From NCBI RefSeq assembly GCF_020295405.1, contig NZ_JADEYP010000024.1:1-64000 (forward strand): a stretch of 64,000 nt of DNA, written 5' to 3'. The position numbers were made by a program, and so were the translations under genes. The notes below the pieces were generated by a model. It was given only the letters and a program-made list of their open reading frames with translations. It ran no database searches and was not told the DNA's origin. Positions 52,076 through 60,294 of the stretch are shown here, piece by piece. This stretch comes from Sphingobacterium bovistauri (lineage in GTDB: Bacteria; Bacteroidota; Bacteroidia; Sphingobacteriales; Sphingobacteriaceae). The number at the start of each line of letters is the position of its first letter. Position 1 is the first letter of the stretch.

Positions 52076-53731
52076 ATGAATAAATCATTTTTTATTTCCT
52101 GTGCACTTAGTTTGGGGCTATTCTCTTGTACAGAACAGGCATCAAATTTTAACGCTAGTAAACTCGATAGCCTAGCGCTTGAAGCCATTACAGAGGATTC
52201 TTACAAAGCACACGTCGCGCAATTATCCTCTGATGATTTCTTAGGTAGAAAACCATTTACTAAAGGTGATACCCTAACCGTAAATTACATACAAGAGCAA
52301 TTCAAAACTTTAGGCTTAGAACCAGGAAATGGTGATTCATACTTTCAAGAAGTGCCTATGGTAGAAATCACTTCGAAACCTGTGGTGCAAAACTTAACTT
52401 TCACTGGGAAGAACGGATCAATATCTGTTAAAAACTTAGATGATTTTGTAATAGGCACACGTAAACTAAAAGAAAGCACAACAGTTGAAAATACAAAACT
52501 AGTATTTGCGGGTTTCGGAATTGTAGCTCCTGAGTACAACTGGAACGATTATGAAGGACTAGATGTAAAAGGAAAAACTGTAGTCGTCATGGTGAGCGAT
52601 CCAGGTCGATACGATAAAAATCTTTTCAAAGCAGATACAATGACCTATTATGGTAGATGGCGTTATAAATTTGAAGAAGCTGGTCGTCAAGGTGCAACAG
52701 GCGTCTTATTGATTCATGAAAAAGGTGCGGCTAGTTATGGATGGGATGTAGTTCGCTCGGGCTGGTCAGGTCCGCAGCTGGATTTAACTACCAATAATCC
52801 TGATGAAATGCCAGAATTCGAAGGATGGATTTCCTCAGAAACAGCACAGAAATTATTCAAAATCGGAGGACTTAATGCAGATGTATTAGAAGAGTCTAAA
52901 AAAACTGGATTTAAAGCTATACCGATGAATGTCAGCACTAAAGTTGAACTTAAAAATTCGTTCAGACATTCAAAATCGAACAACGTAGTCGCTAAAATAT
53001 CAGGTTCAAAGCGTCCAGATGAAACCATTATTTACACGGCTCATTGGGATCATTTAGGTATTGGAGAAGCTGTGAATGGAGATTCAATTTACAATGGCGC
53101 AATTGATAATGCTGCTGGTGTAGCTGCTTTATTTGAAATCGCAAAAGCTTTTAAAGCTGCAAAACATCAACCAGAAAGATCTATTATTTTTATTGCGTTG
53201 ACAGCTGAGGAAGAAGGTTTATTGGGCTCTTCCTATTATGCAAATAACCCAATTTATCCACTGAATAAAACTGTAGCAAATTTGAACATGGATGCCTTCA
53301 GTCCATTAGGTGCGACAAAAGATGTCTCGATTGTAGGTATTGGTCAGACAGAAATTGAAGATTATGTAGAACGTTCAGCTGCAAAATTTGGAAGAATTGT
53401 AGTTGGTGAAAAAAATCCTACATCAGGAGGATTTTACCGTTCAGATCATTTTAATTTTGTCAAAAAAGGTGTACCTGGTTTATTTATGGGATCTGGCTCG
53501 GAATTGATTTCAACTGATACTATTGCCATTGAAAAACGCAAAGTCTCATTAGCAAATAGGTATCATAAACCTCAGGATGAATTAGATGAGCATTGGGATT
53601 TTTCTGGCATCCTAGCTGATATACGTTTGTTTTTTGACATTGGACATATCATGAGTCAAGAAAAAACATTCCCTCAATTTAAGACTAAATCTGAATTTAG
53701 AGAATTAGGTGAAAAACGACTTTCAAAATAG
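52076..53731 (+). CDS. M28 family metallopeptidase lipoprotein with PA domain
   Basis: 551 residues. SPII signal (LGLFSCTE, Cys18). An inserted PA domain (~150-300; VFAGFGIVAPEYNWNDYEGLDVKGKTVVVMVSD split) precedes the co-catalytic zinc domain with HWDHLGIG, GAIDNAAGVAAL, the EEEGLLGS catalytic Glu, the NLNMDAFSP ligand Asp and RSDHFNFVKKGVPG His. Periplasmic or surface aminopeptidase. It stands alone. Confidence 0.9.
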   Translation: MNKSFFISCALSLGLFSCTEQASNFNASKLDSLALEAITEDSYKAHVAQLSSDDFLGRKPFTKGDTLTVNYIQEQFKTLGLEPGNGDSYFQEVPMVEITSKPVVQNLTFTGKNGSISVKNLDDFVIGTRKLKESTTVENTKLVFAGFGIVAPEYNWNDYEGLDVKGKTVVVMVSDPGRYDKNLFKADTMTYYGRWRYKFEEAGRQGATGVLLIHEKGAASYGWDVVRSGWSGPQLDLTTNNPDEMPEFEGWISSETAQKLFKIGGLNADVLEESKKTGFKAIPMNVSTKVELKNSFRHSKSNNVVAKISGSKRPDETIIYTAHWDHLGIGEAVNGDSIYNGAIDNAAGVAALFEIAKAFKAAKHQPERSIIFIALTAEEEGLLGSSYYANNPIYPLNKTVANLNMDAFSPLGATKDVSIVGIGQTEIEDYVERSAAKFGRIVVGEKNPTSGGFYRSDHFNFVKKGVPGLFMGSGSELISTDTIAIEKRKVSLANRYHKPQDELDEHWDFSGILADIRLFFDIGHIMSQEKTFPQFKTKSEFRELGEKRLSK

Positions 53732-53767
53732 TACTTTTGTAATAACGAAAATTAAAAACAAAAACAT

Positions 53768-54196
53768 ATGTTAACAGGTATGAAACACTTACACTCAACT
53801 TTGGCTATTATTCTATTGATAGCTTTAGTTATTTCTATTGTAATTACGGCAGTGAATTATTTTAAAGCTAACCCATATAATCGCAAAATCGCATTAATTG
53901 GATTTATCTCTGCGCATTTACAATTACTTATTGGTTTGATTATTTACTTTGTTTCTCCATTAGGTATCAAAAGTTTTTCTGGAGAAAATATGAGTAACAG
54001 CTTATCGAGATTGTACTTCCTAGAGCATCCATTGGTTATGATTATTGCTATTGTATTAATTACAGTAGGATATATAAAAGCTAAAAAAGCAACAGAAGAT
54101 TATGCTGCCAACAAAACAGTTTTCATTACGTATACTATTGCATTGATTTTGATTCTATCAAGAATTCCATGGTCAACTTGGTCTACATTAAACTAA
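53768..54196 (+). CDS. small four-helix membrane protein (cytochrome-b-like)
   Basis: 142 residues, four TM helices. HLHSTLAIILLIAL begins helix 1 and LYFLEHPLVMIIAIVLI helix 3; the His residues at helix ends could bind heme, and proteins of this kind are sometimes labelled cytochrome b by similarity. The start is ATG 53768 or 53780 (MKHLHS). Just downstream of the M28 gene (36 nt). Function unknown. Confidence 0.65.
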   Translation: MLTGMKHLHSTLAIILLIALVISIVITAVNYFKANPYNRKIALIGFISAHLQLLIGLIIYFVSPLGIKSFSGENMSNSLSRLYFLEHPLVMIIAIVLITVGYIKAKKATEDYAANKTVFITYTIALILILSRIPWSTWSTLN

Positions 54197-54230
54197 CAAA
54201 AAAAGCTCTTCGTCGAAGAGCTTTTTTTGT
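54196..54230. terminator. palindromic bidirectional terminator
   Basis: A 16-bp nearly continuous stem (CAAAAAAAGCTCTTC / GAAGAGCTTTTTTTG), T7 on the plus strand and T7 on the minus strand. Between convergent genes. Confidence 0.85.
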
Positions 54231-54235
54231 TTCTA

Positions 54236-55852
54236 CTAATTAAAATTCACAACTCTATCTTTAGGATACTTAACTGTAAACGTAAAACGATATGTTTGGG
54301 TTTCTGCGGGCTTCACATTTAGCATCCAAGTTAACACCCCTGTTTCTCTGTTGACAGAGCTTCCCCCACCATCAACTAAATCAATCTCTATCGACTTATC
54401 TATCGAAATTGGAAATTGATCTTTCAACAACATATTGATAGCTGTCGATTTAGTATTACGCACACGCAACTCATAAGTATATGTTTGTCGCTTTGTACCA
54501 CCACTTACTTGTGTGCTTTTTTCATCCATTATACGCTCTCTTTTAATGGAAATTGATTTATCGCGTCCCATACTTAGGTTTAATGTATCTGTTGTAACGG
54601 CAGGATTAATATAAGAAGTTCCAACAAACATATTTTCGAACAAAATATTAGCTTCTCCAGGAACGAGATTCAACTTTTCAAAATCTTTGATTTCAGCCAA
54701 TAAGAACGCATCTTTATCCAATTTCGGTACTGCATAATATTTAAATAACGCTGGATGTGAAAATTCTTTCAGTGTCACACTATGTGGAAGACCATTGGAC
54801 GCTATATCATACGGAAAATCTATTTCAAATATTGCACTTAATTGGTTCTCCGTAATGGTAGCAACAGGACTAGATAGCGACTTTTTTGCTTCAGTTTGTT
54901 CCATCCGAGAGTTTTCCATCTCCGCTCTTGTCCCAATAGATTGAACTCTATTTTGCATGACATTTACCCCTGCCGCTCGTCCTGACAATTGCCCAAAAAG
55001 ACCTTGATTAGAATAATACTGTGCATAAATTGGATTCAATAGAGGAGCATCCCCATTTTGGGAAGGGTTTCCCGTGGAAAGCGTAAGTTTCACATTTTTC
55101 CAATCCACACCAGTAAACTGCGTAACCCGTGCTTTGTACAATATCTCTAATGGCGAAGCAACAGATTTAGCTCTCAAATCATAATAAGCCTCCCAATTTG
55201 CTGAATACGTCATATACGAAATATTGAAAATCCCCTCTATCGCTTTAGCATTGCTCATCTGAATAATCAATTGTCCACCATCCCCCGTGTACACGCGGAT
55301 TTTGTCCTGTAGACGTCCTATGGCTTTATCCTCACTAGCTATATCTTTTTTCAAGGAACTAATATTTGCATTTAATTCGACGACTTTGACTTGGTAATAG
55401 TCGACCAATTTAGTCAAATCTCCCAATTCTACTTTGCTGCCTCCACCGAGCAACTGATCATTATTCAAAATTTTCAATGCACCTTGTGCTGCATTTAGTT
55501 TGTTCATCAATATCTCACGACGAGAAATAGCACTATCCAAAGTATCCTTTAGCTTTCGATGTATAGGATTTAATATTTCCATCTCGCCAGACTGTTGTGT
55601 ACTTATAGAAAGAACAGTGATACCATCAGGTCCTGATATCTGTACACTCCGCAAATCCAAATCTTTGGCTACATTCTGCACGAATAAAGTCGTACTACCT
55701 TTTGGCAAATTTACTTTTACAGAACTAGACAATTCAGCACCATTAGCATATACAGTAACCTCTTTAACCTGTGCTGCTGCATTTATTCTATCTTGAGCAT
55801 TTGAAGCTATATTAAATGCTACTAATAAGCATACAAATATTATTTTTATCAT
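54236..55852 (-). CDS. MuiA-family (DUF4139/DUF4140) exported protein
   Basis: 538 residues with a signal peptide (CLLVAFNIASNAQ). N-terminal DUF4140 (~20-120, VKEVTVYANGAELSSSVKVNLPKG), a coiled coil (~95-200), then DUF4139 with ISYMTYSANWEAYYDLRAKS and the final MLNVKPAETQTYRFTFTVKYPKD. The internal segment SGRAAGVNVMQNRVQS (about residue 290) looks like the start of a SusC/TonB plug domain and lies in a flexible region. Role unknown; the name comes from suppressors of mucoidy in other bacteria. Confidence 0.8.
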   Translation of the reverse strand: MIKIIFVCLLVAFNIASNAQDRINAAAQVKEVTVYANGAELSSSVKVNLPKGSTTLFVQNVAKDLDLRSVQISGPDGITVLSISTQQSGEMEILNPIHRKLKDTLDSAISRREILMNKLNAAQGALKILNNDQLLGGGSKVELGDLTKLVDYYQVKVVELNANISSLKKDIASEDKAIGRLQDKIRVYTGDGGQLIIQMSNAKAIEGIFNISYMTYSANWEAYYDLRAKSVASPLEILYKARVTQFTGVDWKNVKLTLSTGNPSQNGDAPLLNPIYAQYYSNQGLFGQLSGRAAGVNVMQNRVQSIGTRAEMENSRMEQTEAKKSLSSPVATITENQLSAIFEIDFPYDIASNGLPHSVTLKEFSHPALFKYYAVPKLDKDAFLLAEIKDFEKLNLVPGEANILFENMFVGTSYINPAVTTDTLNLSMGRDKSISIKRERIMDEKSTQVSGGTKRQTYTYELRVRNTKSTAINMLLKDQFPISIDKSIEIDLVDGGGSSVNRETGVLTWMLNVKPAETQTYRFTFTVKYPKDRVVNFN

Positions 55853-56363
55853 AAATCGTAAAGTTAGTTTAGCAATGGATGCAATATTTAATACATTTCC
55901 ACAAGTCGATTCAAATTATATCACAAAATATTAACATAAAGAAAATTAAACGTCAATTAAATCTAAAAAAAACAAACTGAATTATGCCTAAAACTTTCAT
56001 TTATAAATGAATCTACAACACCCTCCACAGTATTATGCATTAATACATTCTACTTAGCATATTTTAAACCAATATTTGAAGAGTAAAAACTATAAAAACT
56101 ATAGATTATCTATAAAAAACATATATCCATATGATGCTTAAACCTTTTACCAAAATAGACACTTATATTTCAATACTTTATAAAAAACATTAGATCACAA
56201 GACATATACTTCGTATAAAAAACAAAATATGAGTAGAAATTTCGGAGTATCAATCTTATAGAATTTAATTTTGAATTTAACTACTGGATAAATCAAAAAT
56301 TATTATGCAATAATAGACAATAATCGCTTCCTAAAACATTTAATTTCATTAACTTTACACGCA
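55853..56363. other. AT-rich intergenic region between muiA-like and transketolase genes
   Basis: About 510 bp, no ORF, tRNA or strong hairpin. It contains divergent promoters: near the left end TAACTTTA (one mismatch to TAnnTTTG) on the minus strand before the MuiA-family gene, and near the right end TAACTTTA at 56350-56357 on the plus strand. Confidence 0.4.
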
Positions 56364-56371
56364 TAAATTTG
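56364..56371 (+). promoter_or_regulatory. -7 box of the transketolase operon
   Basis: TAAATTTG (perfect TAnnTTTG) ends 15 nt before ATG 56387 and overlaps the in-frame TTG at 56369, which excludes that upstream start. Confidence 0.45.
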
Positions 56372-56386
56372 TATAAATCAATCAAA

Positions 56387-57235
56387 ATGAGTGTAGATAT
56401 CAATAAACTTGAACAGACTGCAACACAAGTAAGACGTGACATCGTGCGTATGGTACACGGTTGTCAATCCGGACACCCAGGAGGATCATTGGGCTGTGCT
56501 GACTATTTCGTAGCATTATATTTTCATGCTATGAAACATGACCCTTCATTTAATATGGATGGTAATGGTGAAGATTTATTCTTTTTGTCGAATGGACATA
56601 TTTCACCCGTGTTTTACAGCACTTTAGCACGCGCTGGATATTTTCCAGTGAGTGAATTAGCTACTTTCCGTAAACTTGACTCTCGTCTACAAGGTCATCC
56701 GACTACACACGAAGGTTTACCTGGTATCCGTATCGCTTCAGGTTCATTAGGTCAAGGTCTTTCTGCTGCTATTGGTGCTGCTCAAGCTAAAAAACTAAAT
56801 AAAGATAATAGTTTAGTTTATGTATTGATGGGTGATGGTGAATTGCAAGAAGGTCAAGTTTGGGAAGCTGCTATGTATGCACCACACAACAAAATGGATA
56901 ATGTGATTGCAGCAGTAGATTATAATGGAGCTCAAATTGATGGTTCTACAGATCAAGTTTTGTCATTAGGTAATCTAAGAGCTAAATGGGAAGCTTTCGG
57001 CTGGGATGTTTTAGAAGTAGAGAAAGGTAATGATATGACTTCTGTCGTAGCGGGTATTGAAGAAGCAAAATCGCGTACTGGTAAAGGCAAGCCTGTTATT
57101 ATCTTATTGCACACGGCAATGGGTGCAGGTGTTGACTTTATGATGGGAACACATAAATGGCATGGTGTTGCTCCTAATGATGAGCAATTAGCTAGTGCAT
57201 TAAATCAATTACCAGAAACATTAGGCGATTATTAA
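56387..57235 (+). CDS. transketolase, N-terminal (ThDP-binding) subunit
   Basis: 282 residues. This half carries the thiamine diphosphate binding fold: HGCQSGHPGGSLGCADYF, LPGIRIASGSLGQGLSAAIGAA and VLMGDGELQEGQVWEAAMYA (Mg/ThDP GDG...). The second half is encoded separately 86 bp downstream; together they form one split transketolase that shuttles two-carbon units in the non-oxidative pentose phosphate path. Cytoplasmic. Confidence 0.93.
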   Translation: MSVDINKLEQTATQVRRDIVRMVHGCQSGHPGGSLGCADYFVALYFHAMKHDPSFNMDGNGEDLFFLSNGHISPVFYSTLARAGYFPVSELATFRKLDSRLQGHPTTHEGLPGIRIASGSLGQGLSAAIGAAQAKKLNKDNSLVYVLMGDGELQEGQVWEAAMYAPHNKMDNVIAAVDYNGAQIDGSTDQVLSLGNLRAKWEAFGWDVLEVEKGNDMTSVVAGIEEAKSRTGKGKPVIILLHTAMGAGVDFMMGTHKWHGVAPNDEQLASALNQLPETLGDY

Positions 57236-57239
57236 TATT

Positions 57240-57301
57240 AGAAATTAGATATCGATGTTAGACATTAGATTATATGCTAAATACTAACTACTAACATCTA
57301 A
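57240..57301 (+). repeat. imperfect AT-rich palindrome between transketolase genes
   Basis: GATGTTAG (57254-57261) is complementary to CTAACATC (57291-57298), and tandem TTAGA/CTAA variants fill the rest. This looks like a member of a short TTAGAT-rich repeat family; other copies are needed to prove it. Confidence 0.4.
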
Positions 57302-57320
57302 ATACTACGACTACAACAAC

Positions 57321-58277
57321 ATGAAAAAATATACATTCACAGAATCTAAAGATACACGTTCAGGTTTCGGTGCAGGCTTATTAGAAGCTGGTAAACAGAA
57401 CGAAAATGTAGTAGCATTATGTGCTGATTTGGTTGGCTCATTAAAAATGGATGCTTTTATTAAAGAATTTCCAGAGCGTTTTTTCCAAATTGGTATTGCT
57501 GAGGCTAACATGATGGGCATAGCTGCAGGTTTGACTATCGGTGGTAAAGTTCCTTTCACAGGTACATTCGCGGAATTCTCTACAGCACGTGTATACGATC
57601 AAATTCGTCAATCTATTGCTTATTCACATAAAAATGTGAAAATATGTGCTTCACATGCAGGGCTAACTTTAGGTGAGGATGGTGCAACACACCAGACTTT
57701 AGAAGATATTGGTTTAATGAAAATGTTACCTGGAATGGTCGTAATCAATCCATGTGATTTTAACCAAACTAAAGCAGCTACTCTTGCGATTGCAAATTAT
57801 GAAGGTCCAGTTTATTTGCGTTTTGGACGTCCTGTAGTCCCTAACTTTACTCCTGCTGATCAAACGTTCGAAATTGGTAAAGCTGTAATGCTGAACGAAG
57901 GTACAGACGTTACGATCATAGCAACTGGTCACTTAGTATGGGAAGCTATTCAAGCTGGTGAAGAATTAGAAAAATTAGGTATTAACGCTGAAATCATCAA
58001 CATCCACACAATCAAACCTTTGGATGAAGAGGCTATATTGGCATCAGTTAAAAAAACTGGGTGTGTAGTTACTGCAGAAGAACACAACCGCTTAGGTGGT
58101 TTAGGTGATAGCGTTGCTCAAGTATTAGCTAAATATTTACCAAGCCCTCAAGAATATGTCGCTGTAAATGATAGCTTTGGTGAATCAGGTACACCTGCAC
58201 AATTGATGGAAAAATACGGCTTAAATGCAGCTAGCATTGTTACAGCTGCACAAAAAGTTATCAGCAGAAAAAAATAG
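57321..58277 (+). CDS. transketolase, C-terminal subunit
   Basis: 318 residues. Pyrimidine-binding domain (VVALCADLVGSLKM, PERFFQIGIAEANMMGIAAGL with catalytic Glu, FAEFSTARVYDQIRQSIAYSH) followed by the C-terminal domain (NAEIINIHTIKPLDEEAI). Partner of the subunit encoded upstream. It ends 3 nt before the ECF sigma start, so the sigma gene is in the same transcript. Confidence 0.93.
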   Translation: MKKYTFTESKDTRSGFGAGLLEAGKQNENVVALCADLVGSLKMDAFIKEFPERFFQIGIAEANMMGIAAGLTIGGKVPFTGTFAEFSTARVYDQIRQSIAYSHKNVKICASHAGLTLGEDGATHQTLEDIGLMKMLPGMVVINPCDFNQTKAATLAIANYEGPVYLRFGRPVVPNFTPADQTFEIGKAVMLNEGTDVTIIATGHLVWEAIQAGEELEKLGINAEIINIHTIKPLDEEAILASVKKTGCVVTAEEHNRLGGLGDSVAQVLAKYLPSPQEYVAVNDSFGESGTPAQLMEKYGLNAASIVTAAQKVISRKK

Positions 58278-58280
58278 CAA

Positions 58281-58826
58281 ATGGAAGATGCGCAAATCAT
58301 ATCAATGTTTGCCGACGAAAGCTCGCGTGAAGCAGCTTTCAAACAATTGTTGAATAAATATCAACAGAAAATATATTGGCATGTCAGACGCATGGTCATC
58401 GATCATGACGATGCGGATGACGTCACTCAAGATATCTTTGTGAAGGTTTGGCGCAATTTAGATAAATTCAGAGAAGACTCACAATTGTACACTTGGTTGT
58501 ATAGAATAGCAACAAATGAGTGTATAACTTTTTTGAATAAGAAAAAACAAAAAAAGAATATTTCACTAGATGACGATAGTTCTTCGTATCTTTCTGAAAC
58601 ATTAGCCGATGGGACGTATTTCAATGGTGATAAAGCACAGATGAAGTTACAACAAGCCTTACTGACTTTACCAGAGAAACAACGTCTAGTATTCAATATG
58701 AAATACTTCGAAGATTTGAAGTATGATGAGATATCCGATATTTTAGGGACAAGTGTAGGAGCATTAAAAGCCTCTTATCATTTGGCGGTGAAAAAAATAG
58801 AGCATTTTTTTAATAGTCACGATTAA
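58281..58826 (+). CDS. ECF-type sigma factor in transketolase operon
   Basis: 181 residues. Region 2 has DHDDADDVTQDIFVKVWRNLDKF and WLYRIATNECITFLNKKK; region 4 has LPEKQRLVFNMKYFEDLKYDEISDILGTSVGALKASYHLAVKKI split over helices. It sits between the transketolase genes and two genes for a repeat-containing membrane protein and a Spy-like protein, suggesting a sigma/anti-sigma/periplasmic module. Confidence 0.9.
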   Translation: MEDAQIISMFADESSREAAFKQLLNKYQQKIYWHVRRMVIDHDDADDVTQDIFVKVWRNLDKFREDSQLYTWLYRIATNECITFLNKKKQKKNISLDDDSSSYLSETLADGTYFNGDKAQMKLQQALLTLPEKQRLVFNMKYFEDLKYDEISDILGTSVGALKASYHLAVKKIEHFFNSHD

Positions 58827-58861
58827 ACCTTTGGCTTTTAGAAATATCTATATATACACTT

Positions 58862-59818
58862 ATGAAGGAAAATAACACATATAACGAAGAGTTAGGAGGC
58901 AACAATCTACCAGATTCATTGCGTGTAAATCCTTTTTTAACCCCTAAAAACTTCTTTGAAGAGCAGGGACAGCAAATCTTAAGTCAAACGTTTATTCAAA
59001 TTGATAACGTTTCTGACAGTAAATACGCTACAGCACTTAATATTCCTGAAGGATATTTTGAAACACTATCTGACAGCATATTTACTAAAATTTCAGAACA
59101 AAACATCAGGGATAAAGTTTCAGAAGAAGGCTTTACAATACCTAACGACTACTTTACACAATCGCATTTAGATATTGAAGCAAACATTTCTGAACAAAAC
59201 CTTAGATCAAGTGTTTCTACAATAAATTTTCAAGTACCTAGCGATTATTTTGAAACTTTTGAAAATCAATTATTCACTAAATTGTCTGAAAGGAAACTTA
59301 TTGATAATGTTGGTAAGGAAAATGGCTTTGCTATACCTGAAAATTATTTTGAAGAATCAAACAACAGTATTGAAGCTAATGTTTTAGCCTATAAATGGAA
59401 ATCAGAAATCAGCAATGAAGACTTCTATGTGCCAGTTGGATATTTTAATGAGTTGACAGACGGTATTTTAGCAAAAACTTCTGACTTAACCAAACAGGAA
59501 GGCACCATTATAACTCTTCCTAAACGCATAAATTGGAAGAAATATTCAGCTGCTGCTGCTATTGTGTTGACTGTAGGTATAGGCTCTTATTTTGGTTTCA
59601 AATACAACAATTTAACTTCAAATACATTAGTAGCTACTGATGTAAATCTTCAAAATGTCAGTGATGAAGAAATAATTAGTTATTTAGCACAAGTTTCTGA
59701 TGGTGCAGATTTAATCCATTTGGCAGAATATGCGTCAGACACTACAGAAGAAACTACTCAATTAGATTCGGAAATTGATAGTGAGGAAATTGAAGAGTAT
59801 TTAAATTATATGCTATAA
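58862..59818 (+). CDS. single-TM protein with six alternating 32-residue repeats (putative sigma regulator)
   Basis: 318 residues. Residues ~24-210 contain six copies of P-x-x-(Y/F)-F-x-E-like units with the Pro at 28, 62, 94, 126, 159 and 191 (spacing 34, 32, 32, 33, 32). Units 2, 4 and 6 share (D/N)-x-(I/L)-(F/L)-(T/A)-K and units 3 and 5 share IEAN, so A and B types alternate. One TM helix lies at ~228-246 (YSAAAAIVLTVGIGSYFGF), followed by an acidic helix ending EEIEEYLNYML. No signal peptide, so the repeats should be cytoplasmic. Downstream of an ECF sigma, it is a candidate anti-sigma factor. Confidence 0.6.
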   Translation: MKENNTYNEELGGNNLPDSLRVNPFLTPKNFFEEQGQQILSQTFIQIDNVSDSKYATALNIPEGYFETLSDSIFTKISEQNIRDKVSEEGFTIPNDYFTQSHLDIEANISEQNLRSSVSTINFQVPSDYFETFENQLFTKLSERKLIDNVGKENGFAIPENYFEESNNSIEANVLAYKWKSEISNEDFYVPVGYFNELTDGILAKTSDLTKQEGTIITLPKRINWKKYSAAAAIVLTVGIGSYFGFKYNNLTSNTLVATDVNLQNVSDEEIISYLAQVSDGADLIHLAEYASDTTEETTQLDSEIDSEEIEEYLNYML

Positions 59819-60243
59819 TGTTACATTTAAGATACATTTTAACTACTATCTGTTTTGTTTTAACCCTTTGTTTTACTGCGTCTGCGCAGCATAACTTTAG
59901 GGCTATAGAAAGCGAAAAGATAGCTTATATTACGAAAGAATTAAAACTTACTCCTGGAGAAGCAGAACTTTTTTTCCCTACCTACAACCAGTACAATAAA
60001 GAAATGTGGGATCTAAAAAAAGCAAAAAGAGGAATGTCTCGCTCAGTAGAAAGCAATTCATTAAATGCGCAGAAGCGTGATGTCATTGCATTTGACGCTA
60101 AAGAAGTAGAACTTAAAAAGTCATATCGCGCTGAGTTTGGAAAAATTCTAGGACAAGCTAGAGCCTCTCAATTTTTTCAAGTAGAAGAAGACTTTTTCAA
60201 CAAACTAAGAAGTAGCCTTGAAAATAGAAAAAATAGACAATAA
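59818..60243 (+). CDS. Spy/CpxP-like periplasmic protein
   Basis: 141 residues. A signal peptide (TICFVLTLCFTASAQ) and then a highly helical domain with alternating charged residues (AYITKELKLTPGEAELFFPTYN, EVELKKSYRAEFGKILGQARA), as in Spy/CpxP-type chaperone-like proteins. It starts in a TAATG overlap with the repeat protein, so is translationally coupled. The likely job is to sense or protect envelope proteins in the sigma module (inferred). Confidence 0.6.
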   Translation: MLHLRYILTTICFVLTLCFTASAQHNFRAIESEKIAYITKELKLTPGEAELFFPTYNQYNKEMWDLKKAKRGMSRSVESNSLNAQKRDVIAFDAKEVELKKSYRAEFGKILGQARASQFFQVEEDFFNKLRSSLENRKNRQ

Positions 60244-60280
60244 AATATAAACGCCTACAAATTGTAGGCGTTTATATTTT
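60244..60280. terminator. palindromic bidirectional terminator
   Basis: A 17-bp inverted repeat (AATATAAACGCCTACAA and complement) with a minimal loop, between the Spy-like gene and the convergent permease gene. Confidence 0.8.
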
Positions 60281-60294
60281 ACATTAATATTAAA

